In this document: one piece after another, positions 10,265 to 19,967 of the stretch
Layout of the letters: each line of letters starts with the position of its first letter
How positions within the stretch are numbered: the first letter of the stretch is position 1
Source: Entoloma clypeatum
Lineage: Eukaryota > Basidiomycota > Agaricomycetes > Agaricales > Entolomataceae
Direction of reading: 5' to 3'
DNA length: 64,000 nt
Assembly (NCBI GenBank): GCA_963565915.1
Contig: OY751489.1
Span: 2,914,001 to 2,978,000, forward strand
Position numbers and translations under genes: made by a program
Notes under the pieces: generated by a model
Databases searched by the model: none
What the model saw: the letters and a program-made list of their open reading frames with translations, nothing else
Told to the model about the DNA's origin: nothing

Positions 10265-13200
10265 CTAAGGTGCGGCGTCTCGACACGCAAGGCGGAATGT
10301 ACAGGACTTGAAGGGAGTTGCAGCAATTCGACATGGAGCTCCCGGGTGTCGGCGGTAAAATTCCCGGACCAGGTGCAGAGCGTGGACATCCTCCTCCGTC
10401 TCCCATGAGTTTTCCTCGTAGCCGTACCCCTTCCACTTGACTAGGAACTGCAGCTTGCCTCGTTGAAGCCGACTGTCCAAGATTGTTTTGACTTCATATT
10501 CCAATTCTTCTCCAACTGCGGTCGGAGGCAGAGGGATTTGGACATCTTGTCGGAAGGGGTCTTCTGGAGCCAGCGACAGTTTTACAACATGGAATACGGG
10601 GTGAATGTGAGACATGGAAGGAGGGAGTTTGAGTTCATACGCATGCGTTCCAACAGGTCAGACAACTGGAAACGGGCCTACATATCTATGAGCCAGTTTT
10701 TTGGTTGGTCGGGTGGTTTTGAGGTTGGAGGAATCCAGAAAGACCTTGTCACCCAGTTGGAAGGTTGGAGTAGATGTCCGACACTGGTTGTAGTACTGCG
10801 CCATGTTGTCTTTGGCCTTTCCCAAAGCTGCTTGTGCTTCCTCCAATGTGGACTTCATCTGCTTGCCGAACTCCTCCACCGCCTCGATCTCCAATGGTCT
10901 TTGTCAGGGCTCAAAGCCCATACGTGGGTGACATCCACTGTCGATGTAGAAGGGGGTTTGGCGCGTGGACACGTGGACATGGTTATTGTATGAAAACTCC
11001 ACCATCGGAAGCCATTCGTGCCAATCATCCTGTCGTTCGTTAACGAACAGTCGGAGGTATTGTTCCAATCCCTGGTTCACATGTTCCATCTGTCCATCCG
11101 ACAGCAGATGGTAGGCCGTCGAGGCAGCAACCTTAGCCTATACAATTCCCGTGTGAACTTGGCGACGAACTGTGGTCCTGTAAGGGCAACCATCCGATTT
11201 CCTCATCTTCCGATTTCCTCAGTCCGACACCTCCGGCACCTCCAGCACCTCCGACACCTCCGACTATCCTCCGACCCTCCAACCATTGTGGTACGTCTAT
11301 TATTTATATTACTATACTTTACGTTTCCTTTCGTTTCCATCTATCTTTCAACACCTCCGACCTCCGACAACCTCCAACCATACTCCGGGTTGGAGTGCAC
11401 ATCGGAGCGATGCTTTATACCACCACATGCACGCTTCCAATTTACATATTCCATTTCCATCCCTACTCCCGATCTTTGTCATACTTCAACATTCCTCTTC
11501 TCATTTCCAACTCTCGTCGTCTATATAGCTGTCTAGCTTGCAAGGGAATCCTCAGAACTTTCTCTTTGGATTTCCCTTGCAAGGTACGCCTCATATTGTA
11601 CTTCGTAGAGTCTAATTTAACTTTGGATTTCCCTTGCAAGTCGTCCGACGTCGGAGTCGCTTCGGAGCACTTCAGAGTTGTCGGATCGTAAGGTTGCCCT
11701 TACAGGTCCGCGATCGGAGACAATGGCCTCCGGAAGACCATGCAGCTTCCAAACATGTTGAACATAAGATTTCACAGACCCAAGGGCGGAGAGAGCGGAG
11801 TGCGTCGGAATGAAGTGTCCGTGTTTCCCAACTGAGTCTACTACTACCATGATAGTGTCGTATCCATGGGCTTCTGGTAGTTCAGTGATAAAATCAACAC
11901 TAGTTACCTGCCACCGTTCCAATGGAACTGGGAGCGGATGGAGTTCGCCAGAGGGTGCGGAGCGTCAGACCTTGGTGCAGAGGCAGGGGTCGCAAGTTTT
12001 GCAATACTGACCAATTAAGTGTGCCATGTGGGGCCACCAATAAGTGCGCAATACCAACTCTAGAGTCTTCCAATGTTCTGGGTGTCCAACCACCGGGTTG
12101 TCGTGATGTTGCGTGATGATTTGCTGTCGGAGTTGCGGGCTGTTGGGCATGTAAATGTGATCTCGAAAGTACAGTAAACCCTCCGACTGTCACCATTCCG
12201 CTCCGCGGACGGAGGCAGCTCCGACTGTCGGAAGGGATTTGATTACCTCTGCTATGCTATCCTCTAGAAGGCCATCGCGGATGCCCTGTCGGACCTGTCA
12301 GAGGATGTTGCGCTCCTCACCTTGAATGGCTACTCCCCGAGTGGCCCGTATGGCAAACAGCTCCGGTTGGAGTAGGACTATGTCCTCGTTGTCCCATGAG
12401 CCATCTCCGTGGTCCGCCCTGTGCAACAATGTGTTGGACTTCCCCATCTACTTGCCTGGCCAATGGTGCATCTTGAAATCGAAACGCGCTAGGTATAGAG
12501 ACCACCGTGCTTGTCGCCGATTGAGCTTCTGGGCGGTCATGAAGTATTCGAGGTTTTTGTGATTGGTCCAAATTTCCACCGTCTTCTCCGCTCCTTCAAG
12601 GAAGTGTCTCCATTCCTCCAGCGCGCGGATTACGGCCAGCATCTCCTTATTGTGAATTTTGTAGTTGCGTTCCACTGGGCTAAGGCTTTTGGAATAAAAT
12701 GTGACAGGGTGCCACTTACCGTCCTCTGACGGTTGGGACAGTACCGCTCCGGTCGCAAAGTCAGAGCTATCCGCTTCAACTCGCCACTCCTTGCTGTGGT
12801 TGGGGAGGACAAGTATCAGAGCGGAGGTGATCCTCCACTTCAGACCTCTGAAGGCCTCTGCTTCCTTGTCGTCCCAGGACCATACACAGCCCTTGGTTGT
12901 GAGTCGGAACAAAGGACGCACAATGTCAGAGAAGCCTTGGATGAAACGACGATAGAAGTTAGTGAATCCAAGGAAGGACTGTACCTCCCACACGTTAGTC
13001 GGAGTCGGCCACTCCGCCACTCCGGCAATCTTGACAGGATCCATTTCCACACATCCTTTCTCAATAATAAGGCCAAGGTATTCGATCTGTGTCTGTTCGA
13101 ATTCACACTTCTCTGGTTTGAGATACAATCCATGTTGTCGGAGCCGCTCTAATACTATGTGTGTGATTCTCCGGTGCTCTGACAGGTCCGACGTGAAGAT

Positions 13201-14570
13201 GAGAATATCGTCGAGGTAAACACATATGCCACCTTCAGTAATAAGATCTTGTAGGATATTGTTCATCATAGTCTGAAAGGTTGAAGGGCTATTAGTGAGT
13301 CCGAAGAACATTACGAGGGGTTCGAAGAGCCCCCAATTTGTCCGAAAGGCCGCTTTCCATTCATCTCCGGGCTTGATTGTAGCCCCATCGGATGACGAGC
13401 TTGGTGAAGTATTGAGCATTCTGAAGCTTATTGACTAGTTCGGAGATGAGCAGAAGAGGGTACTTGTTCTTGATAGTCTTGGAATTGAGCAATCAATACT
13501 CCTGAACGAGTCAGAGGGAACTGTCCTTCTTCTTGATGAAAAAGACTGGGGAGGCCATCGGAGATTTTGAAGGTTGGATCCAACCAGTGGCCAGATTTTC
13601 TTCCAAGAATGCATTGAGTTCCTTCTGTTCCATCGGAGCAAGCGGATACACCTTGCAACCCGTCGGAGTTGCATTGGGGACCAGCTCAATGGCATGGTCC
13701 CATACGCGTTCCTCTGGCAGATTGTCGAAAGAGGTCTTAGAAAATACATCTTCAAAATCATATAAGTGATTAGGTACGGAGTCGCGAAAAGACTTGGGTT
13801 TTTGATTTTGGAGGAACACCTCCAATAAGCATTGTGAGGTAGTTGATGCTGCGCGAACAAATTCCAACATCGGAGGTAAGGCTCCGACGAAGAGGCGATC
13901 TCTGTCTTCAAACTCATCTTCTTCCTCTTCCTCCGCCTCATCTTCCAAAGGCTCATCCGACGATTGTTCTTCGTCCTCACTTACGTCTTCCACCCAAGGG
14001 CCTCGTGGGGCCTCCTCCGTTAATCCCGCATCCGGCGTCGGACCCATCTGACAAGTGCGGATACGTGCCTGCTCAAATTTGCGGATCTTCTGCTCCTGAG
14101 TGGCCTCCTGATGGCAAGTCCAACAACGAGCTGGACATCGACTCATTTTCACCTCCCCGGAGGTCCAATCTACCTCGGGATTGTGCTCCTTGAGCCACGT
14201 GAATCCAAGCACAATATCCTGCTTTCCCAGTCCAGTTACTGCGAGCTGGGTCCTTTCCGTGTGATCCTGATATTGGAGTATAACATCCAGGACCTCCAAT
14301 ATTGCTCCGGCGTCGTTCAGAGTACCATTGACATTGTAGACAGGGATTGCATGTTGTAGCCTTCAGGTACTGAGTCAATGTTTCTCTACCAAGGAGTGGT
14401 CAATGAAGGAGCCAGTCACTCCGCTATTGAGGAGAGCCTTTTGTGAAAGGGTATCCTTGGTATCCGTTGCCTCTCGAACAACATCTAGTTCAATAGCGTT
14501 GTCAGAGCCATCAGAGGCCAGGATGTATTTTTTCGGAAGTTGTTGTTCCCATTTTCGGAGTCAGGGTTGG
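10265..14570 (-). pseudogene. Gypsy-2 pol (protease to chromodomain), heavily broken
   Basis: Minus-strand order: protease near 14440 with NSG in place of the catalytic DSG (copy C retains LLDSGATGSFID); the linker and RT start at 14299-13511; RT with GDEWKAAFRT, LTNSPSTFQ and YLDD (13419-12448); RNase H (VEADSSDFATGAVLS, HNKEMLAVIRALEEW); integrase zinc domain (12150-11965, HHDNPVVGHPEH, CKTCDPC); catalytic core (11922 onward, DFITELP, IVSDRGP); then a solo LTR insertion at 11179-11704; then the rest of the core (GLEQYLRLFVNERQDDW) and a chromodomain at 10615-10265 (LEYEVKTILDSRL, LQFLVKWKGYGYEENSWE). Stops in the 13435-13510 segment fit CGA-to-TGA changes. Typical chromovirus layout; not functional. 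Confidence 0.88.
11179..11704 (+). repeat. Gypsy-2-family solo LTR inserted in the Gypsy-2 integrase
   Basis: 526 bp, TGTAAGGGCAACC to GGTTGCCCTTACA, in the opposite orientation to the host element's LTRs and flanked by a perfect 5-bp duplication GGTCC (11174-11178 and 11705-11709). The insertion splits the integrase right after the D-R-G-P motif. A TATATAG lies at 11522. The solo LTR implies a full insertion followed by LTR-LTR recombination. Confidence 0.93.
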
Positions 14571-14678
14571 GCAACTTTCAGAGTCAGGGTAGGTGTGACT
14601 GAGGGTTCATTCTGCGCCGAGTCATAGGGAGAAGAAGTAAAATCTGATTCATCTATAGACAAGGAAGCATAACGATTG

Positions 14679-15863
14679 CTAATGGACAACGAGGGCACAC
14701 TGTTCACAGGAAAAATCCTCTTGTTTGTCTTCCGCATGCTCCGACGCTCCGGCAACGTCGGAGATAGACGCCACTGCATCTTTAGCGGCTAGTTGGTCCA
14801 TTATATACTCCTCCTGTTTGTCCGACATCATGAATTGGACATCGAATCGGAGCGGACATTCACAACTGAAATGACCAGTCTTACCACATCTGAAGCATAC
14901 ATTGGCGTTCTTACCCCTGGTACGAGAGGCATTGATGTCCATCGCATTGGGGTCGCGGGGGGCCGGAGTCGGAGTAGCGACTGTCAGAGGTGCACGCGGA
15001 ATATAGGGGATGAATGGTCGGGGGAAGACAGATCCTGCTGCTGCCTTCGGTGCTGTCGGAGCAGCGCAGAAAGGGTTTGGACGTGTCGGAACGGTGGACT
15101 TGAACGCTTTATTTGCGATCCGATTATCATCATTGACTCGTGCGGCTGCATACCAAGCCTCTGGGTTGTCATCCGCGGGTTGTCCGAAAGTTAGTGTAGC
15201 AATTTTGGATTGGATGTCGGATCGGAGCCCATGTCGGAATTTGAGTACTATGTTTGTTCCTTCAGTGTACCCAGCCTTTTCGACATAATATTTGAAGTCA
15301 TCAATGTAAGCCTCCACATCTCGACTACCTTGGTAATAGGCCTCTCCTTCAAGAATGAGCCGTGCGTCTTGTTCTTCATTTTTTGGAGTGAACTCCGCGA
15401 TGAACGCGGTTCAGAACTGTACCCAGGTCTGGTGGCACGGAGCTCCGGTCCGATGCTCTTGTCAGATGACGCAGTTGGCGAAGCGTGCAGCGCGTCCACT
15501 CTTCATGAAGGAAAGCGCCCAATAGATCCTAGCATGATCATCTGCAAACTGTTCCGGGACCAGTCCCATATACAGTTCGCAAGAATTAAGGAAAGTCCAA
15601 CCAGTGGTACGCGCTCCGTCAAAGTCCGACAGAGTCGCAGGTTTGGCCCGACGTGCGCCTGGATTGGCAGGCGCAATCGGAGCTGGCGGAAAGGCCGGAA
15701 CTGGGGCCTCTGCTGGAGGTGGAATCGGATCGGGGTTGGGAATGGGAACAGGTGGAATAGCGGCGCGGATAAGTTGTTCGAGTTGAGCAGTAATGTTGGT
15801 GAGGGTCTGGCGGTGTTCCTGGAACTTGTGTTTGAGTGCAGCAAGATGTTCAGGGTCGTCCAT
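14679..15863 (-). pseudogene. Gypsy-2 gag, two nonsense codons in one frame
   Basis: A single minus-strand frame from MDDPEHLAALKHKF to a TAG at 14679-14681. It is interrupted only by TGA at 15462-15464 and 15411-15413; the second is CGA in copy C. The N-terminal helix and Pro/Ala-rich region (15863-15650) precede the capsid-like segment (DFDGARTTGWTFLNSCELY, FGQPADDNPEAWY). A CCHC zinc knuckle (CFRCGKTGHFSCECP) lies near 14870. The tail is Asp/Glu/Ala-rich. The pol region follows in another frame, as in copy C. Structural protein of the virus-like particle; not translatable as it stands. Confidence 0.88.
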
Positions 15864-16051
15864 TTCTACATGTGATATGGAGTCACCAGTTACAGAGTGG
15901 TAGGTGGAACAGTGGGAAGAGGGATCGGAAGGGGCGTCGGATGTACCGGAATTGGAGGAGGGCAGACTTGAGTCCGTGTCATCAACTCCAAAGCGCGGAA
16001 TGGCTTCAACGGTACAATTCGTACCTGGTCTGTTTAGAGAGAACTTTCTAC

Positions 16052-16551
16052 TGTAAGGGCAACCTTACAATCCAACAACTCCAAAGTGCTCCAAAGCGAC
16101 TCCGGCATCGGACAACTTGCAAGGGAAATCCAAAGTTAAATTAGACTCTATGAAGTACAATATGAGGCGTACCTTGCAAGGGAAATCCAAAGAGAAAGTT
16201 CTGAGGATTCCCTTGCAAGCTAGACAGCTATATAGATGATGAGAATTGGAAATGAGAAGAGGAATGTTGAAATACGACAAAGATCAGGAGTAGGGATGGG
16301 AACGGAATATGTAAATCGGAAGTGTGCATGTGGTGGTATAAATCATCGCTCCGATGTGCACTCCGACCCGGAGTACGGTCAGAGGTCGTCGGAGGTCGGA
16401 GGTGTTGAAAGATAGATGGAAACAAAAGGAAACGTAAAGTATAGCAATATAAGTAATAGACGTACCACAACGGTTGGAGGGTCGGAAGACGGGTCGGAGG
16501 TGTCGGACTGAGGAAATCAGAAGATGAGGAAATCGGATGGTTGCCCTTACA
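16052..16551 (-). repeat. Gypsy-2 5' LTR
   Basis: 500 bp, same orientation as the split LTR at 2612/9820, with the 13-bp terminal inverted pair TGTAAGGGCAACC / GGTTGCCCTTACA. The next bases to the right (ATTGT) begin the integrase of another element, not a duplicate of the left flank. Confidence 0.9.
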
Positions 16552-17457
16552 ATTGTTTCTGACCGCGGACCACAGTTTGTCGCCAAGTTCACATGCAAAC
16601 TACTGTATACAGGCTACTAGGCATTAAGGTTGCTGCCTCAACAGCCTACCACCCGCAGTCAGATGGACAGACGGAGTGGGTCAATCAAGGACTGGAACAA
16701 TACCTTCGCCTATTTGTCAATGAACATCAAGACAATTGGGACGAATGGCTTCCAATGGCTGAATTCGCATATAACAACCATGTTCACGCATTGACATGCC
16801 AAACTCCATTCTACATTGACACTGGCCGCCATCCGCGCATGGGATTCAAGCCTCATGCGCAGCGGACAAAGATCGAGGCAATAGCAGAGTTCAGTGAGCA
16901 GATGAAGTTTGCTCTCGAAGAGGCTCATGCAGCATTGACAAAGGCAAAAGATGACATGGCGCGATATTACAATCAGCATCGGAGTACCACTCCAACATTC
17001 CGCCTGGGGGACAAGGTCTTTTTAGACTCATCAGACCTCAAAACCACCCAACACAGTCCTTTCCCAGTGGTCCAACCTGTCTGAACACATGCCTACAAAC
17101 TTCGCCTCCCCTCTTCCATGTCACGTGTTCACCCAGTATTCCATGTTGTCAAACTTTCACTAGTTCCCAATGACCCTTTCCGACCCTTTCCGATGCCAGG
17201 TCTGCTCCCCTCCGCCTCCACCTGTAGTCAGAGAAGAATTGGAGTACGATGTTGAAAACCTCTTGGACAGCCGACTACATCAAGGCAAGCTTCAATTCTT
17301 GGTCAAATGGAAGGGATATGGCTACAAAGAGAATTCCTGGGAAGCAGAAGACAATGTCCATGCTCCGCGCCTAGTACACAACTTCTACCAACAGCATCCG
17401 GGAGCTCCGCGTTGGATCTCCGCAGCAATATTTGACTTGTTTTGCCTGACACATTGA
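16552..17457 (+). pseudogene. Integrase-chromodomain C-terminus of a second Gypsy-2-like element (remnant D)
   Basis: Plus-strand remnant starting within the integrase core at IVSDRGPQFVAKF (16552). It continues through LLGIKVAASTAYHPQSDGQTE (16593-17084), the GLEQYLRLFVNEHQDNW segment and GDKVFLDSSDLKTT, and after a break a chromodomain (17225-17400, ELEYDVENLLDSRL, FLVKWKGYGYKENSWEAED). All upstream gag, protease and RT sequence is missing; a Gypsy-2 LTR is directly upstream. The region before 17084 lacks the usual loop between KTTQ and SPFPVV, indicating a small deletion. Confidence 0.85.
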
Positions 17458-17483
17458 GATGCTGTGCCTTGAAAGGGGGGTGA

Positions 17484-17897
17484 TGTAAGGGCAACCACTT
17501 TTCTATTTCCTTTTCTCTTTTCCTTTCCTTTCTATTCCACCATCTCTGATGTCCTCCGATCAGATCCACTATGTCCAACATCTTATCTGACACTCCGCAT
17601 CCAATGACTCCGCTCCTCCACACATTGGATCACAGGTTACCATTCATCTTGTTTCCATTCATCCCCCATCCCTACTCCCAATCATTGCTCATCATTCATA
17701 TGTCTCGTTTTATCTCTTATTTCATATCTCACTTTACTATTTATCTAACTAGCCTGCAGGGAAATCCTTAGAACTTTCTCTTTGGATTTCCCTTGCAAGG
17801 TGTGTGTTGTATTACTTATTGGACTGCTCAATCTAAACTTTGGATTTCCCTCACAAGCATCTGAGTTTGAGTCTTGGATCGTAAGGTCGCCCTTACA
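17484..17897 (+). repeat. 3' LTR of remnant D (diverged Gypsy-2 subfamily)
   Basis: 414 bp, TGTAAGGGCAACCACTTTTC to GGTCGCCCTTACA, preceded by the purine run GAAAGGGGGGTGA. It shares termini and the CTTTGGATTTCCCTTGCAAG motif with Gypsy-2 but its middle differs. It interrupts the ORF at 17898-18406. Confidence 0.85.
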
Positions 17898-18406
17898 GAT
17901 GACCCATGGGAGGATGCTGACGTCGAGCTTAGGTCGTTTAAATTCTCCATCTCCTACATCTAAATACACCAACAATAATCTGGCATGTTTAGCCTTTCCA
18001 ACAAGGTTTTCTTCTTGTCCGTCCTCTTCATTTGTTGCATGTCCTTCTCCCTCCCCATTTTTTGTGTTCCGCCAACTGTTTCCCCTGATAGTGCTCCTGC
18101 CAATTGGTTTGCTGCTCCTCGTTGCCCTGCATCCCGTGTGGATCTCTCAAAATTATCAAGCATTTCTTGGTAGGTTGCATATGCTGATATGAACCCTCGT
18201 TCATCATGATCTGATCGTGGGATTGCTTCATATAATTTGATTGTAGCTTCAGCTTTGAGGATTTTTCCTGCTTGGAACGTGTTGACGAGAGCCATGCATT
18301 TTTGCTCAATGGTCTCGTTGGCGTTCAAGTTGGACGTGTCTCCATGAGACGTTCCGATAGTGGATGCTTGGCTTGCTGACTCAGGTGATTCATGTGTGGT
18401 GCTCAT
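17898..18406 (-). pseudogene. Uncharacterised Ser/Thr- and Lys-rich ORF, 3'-truncated by an LTR
   Basis: Minus-strand reading starts MSTTHESPESASQ. It has an acidic/polar N-terminus, then AEATIKLYEAIPRSD and YQEMLDNFERS, and a Lys-rich stretch (GREKDMQQMKRTDKKKTLLERLN). The frame breaks near 17960 and appears to continue as FKRPKLDVSILPW up to the LTR at 17897. It resembles, from memory, the short ORFs found next to fungal transposons, but I cannot name a family. The hAT MITE lies just upstream at 18463. Confidence 0.4.
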
Positions 18407-18462
18407 GAATATGAGTTCAAGAGGACGATGATGTATAAATTTGCGTGAAAATATGAAGCACA

Positions 18463-18721
18463 TAGTGTTTCAAAGTCCAGTCCAGTCCGGTTTTTTGACC
18501 AAAAAAATGTGAACCTAGAACCTGAACCTATGCATAGGTTTCTCTGATTTCATGAGACTGGTATAGGTTTAAACCTATGAAACCTATCAAAAACCTATAA
18601 GACTGGACTGGACTGGTATGAACCTGTCTAGTGGTTCATACCAGTCCAGTCTCTCATAGGTTCTTATGTGGTCCAGTCCTGCACCAGTTCTAGGTTTCCA
18701 AAACTGGACATCCAAACACTA
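18463..18721. mobile_element. Non-autonomous hAT-type MITE, 259 bp
   Basis: Termini TAGTGTTTCAAAGTCCAGT and, inverted, TAGTGTTTGGATGTCCAGT (16 of 19 matching), with a perfect 8-bp target duplication GAAGCACA (18455-18462 and 18722-18729). An 8-bp duplication with TAG ends is typical of hAT elements. The interior is built from repeats of ACCTATG/CATAGGT and GACTGGACTGG in both orientations, giving several overlapping palindromes. No coding capacity. Confidence 0.85.
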
Positions 18722-18754
18722 GAAGCACAGAGAGTCATGAGTGGAAGAAGATTG

Positions 18755-19103
18755 TGTTGAACATATCGCCAGATATGTCGCACTATGTGCTTGTCACAAG
18801 AAGTGACTATAAGTCACTATTACCATATATGTGAGTTTATGGTATAACCACGGACGAATGACTTGTTTATGTATTGTTTGTACAATGGTCCGTGCGCATA
18901 TTGGATTAGTATAAATACCCATGTATTTAGTACGATGAATCCTAACTTCTTGAACACCCCAGTTCTTTGAGTTAACTAACAAGCTAGTCCAGCTTCTAGA
19001 ATATCTTTAGTTACTCTTTACCAGGTTAGTGGAGCTTCCTTCATGCCTTCGTACCGTTACATCTTGAGCGCCCTTTGGGCTGCCTATGTCGGTTACTTTA
19101 TTA
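18755..19103 (+). repeat. Copia 5' LTR
   Basis: Starts TGTTGAACATATCGCC and ends TTTATTA, directly followed by the primer-binding site. It contains TATAAATA at 18910-18917. Confidence 0.93.
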
Positions 19104-19115
19104 GGTTATGGGCCC
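19104..19115 (+). promoter_or_regulatory. Copia primer-binding site, half initiator-tRNA type
   Basis: GGTTATGGGCCC directly after the 5' LTR. It is complementary, with one mismatch, to the anticodon stem-loop of initiator tRNA-Met (GGGCTCATAACC), as in Copia and Ty5 elements that use a cleaved tRNA half as primer. Match judged from memory of the tRNA. Confidence 0.6.
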
Positions 19116-19151
19116 CGGCCCTAGCGCCGCATGCTCTGAGTATCTTAGCTT

Positions 19152-19877
19152 TTGCGCTATTATTGGCAGCATCCGCTTTGTATGCTAGCCTGGAGACTGG
19201 TTTTCTCAGTATCGAATACATCGAGCTCAATGGTTCCCTTAACGGTGAACCTCGAAGTGTTCGAGGTATTGAATGCACCTTTCAGTGGGTCATTCTTGAT
19301 CGATTACTTGAGAATCCCTGTTACATTGATCGCATCACGAGAGCAAGTCCATATGGTGCCAACGGCACAGGGTTCAGTCCCTGCAGGTCATGATGACAAT
19401 GGACGCATCGTTGCACGTTGCGGGGTGTGTCGACAACTTGTTGTTGACAGTCAGCATTGCCCAAGGCATTGCATAGACAACACCACCTTTGACTACTCGT
19501 GTGCTACGTGTGATGCAGGAACAGCCAGGACTCGAGTTCTAAACCGCAGACGGCGTAATCGCCGTACTGAGGTACCTGTTGTGGTACCTACCCAAGATGG
19601 AGATCCCACGGATCCTCCGCCCATGTATGTTGATGATGGGACCATCCCTGAAGCACACGGGGCACCTCCTCTTTCGCCTCCGACCCGACAAGTTCGGTTG
19701 CCGGATAATGACTCCTTAATTGAAGCAGCGAACAGAGCGAATGAAGTCATGCTCCCTGTTCAGGGAGGATCTTGCACCTGTGGGCAACACAGCACTCAGG
19801 GCGCACATGACGATTGGATAGAATTAGTGATGGCATTTCATATGCTACCACTAGACCAAACAGGGAACGAAGAATGA
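19152..19877 (+). CDS. Extra ORF in the Copia leader, Cys-paired and Arg-rich, unknown function
   Basis: A 241-residue open frame between the 5' LTR and gag, where Copia elements normally have only a short leader. The first third is hydrophobic and may not be translated; a later Met (about 19353, MVPTAQGS) would leave the more protein-like part. That part has CGVCRQ, CPRHC and CATCDAG, i.e. three CxxC-type pairs that could bind zinc. A basic stretch RVLNRRRRNRR, a Pro/Asp-rich acidic linker and CTCGQHS follow. It ends 90 nt before the gag ATG, in the same frame. No family recognised; it could also be an inserted host gene fragment. Confidence 0.4.
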   Translation: MRYYWQHPLCMLAWRLVFSVSNTSSSMVPLTVNLEVFEVLNAPFSGSFLIDYLRIPVTLIASREQVHMVPTAQGSVPAGHDDNGRIVARCGVCRQLVVDSQHCPRHCIDNTTFDYSCATCDAGTARTRVLNRRRRNRRTEVPVVVPTQDGDPTDPPPMYVDDGTIPEAHGAPPLSPPTRQVRLPDNDSLIEAANRANEVMLPVQGGSCTCGQHSTQGAHDDWIELVMAFHMLPLDQTGNEE

Positions 19878-19967
19878 TGATCGACAAGGCAGCTCATATA
19901 TTTATTTTCTGATGCGCTTTTTCGATATTTCATATGCTGATTCTATTTATGTTTTACCAGCATCATC

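Larger units (their letters stand above)
2612..16551 (-). mobile_element. Gypsy-2: chromodomain Ty3/Gypsy retrotransposon (minus strand), nested and recombinant
   Basis: The LTRs lie at 2612-2648 plus 9820-10253 (3' LTR, split by Gypsy-1 copy A) and at 16052-16551 (5' LTR), both in the same orientation. Between them, on the minus strand, lie gag with a CCHC knuckle, protease, reverse transcriptase/RNase H, integrase and a chromodomain, in the usual Ty3/Gypsy order. The bases flanking the outer ends do not match (AACAG on the left, ATTGT on the right). The left flank is Plavaka and the right flank is the integrase of another element, so this looks like a product of recombination between two copies. 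The element is dead: many stops, a protease Asp-to-Asn change and an insertion inside integrase. Confidence 0.85.

Noticed and set aside
11179..11704. Considered as a DNA transposon because of its 13-bp inverted ends.
   Set aside because: Its sequence equals the Gypsy-2 LTR in reverse orientation with a 5-bp duplication, so it is a solo LTR.
18471..18715. Inverted GACTGGACTGG/ACCTATG repeats considered as an RNA gene or terminator.
   Set aside because: They are fully explained as the interior of the 259-bp hAT MITE.
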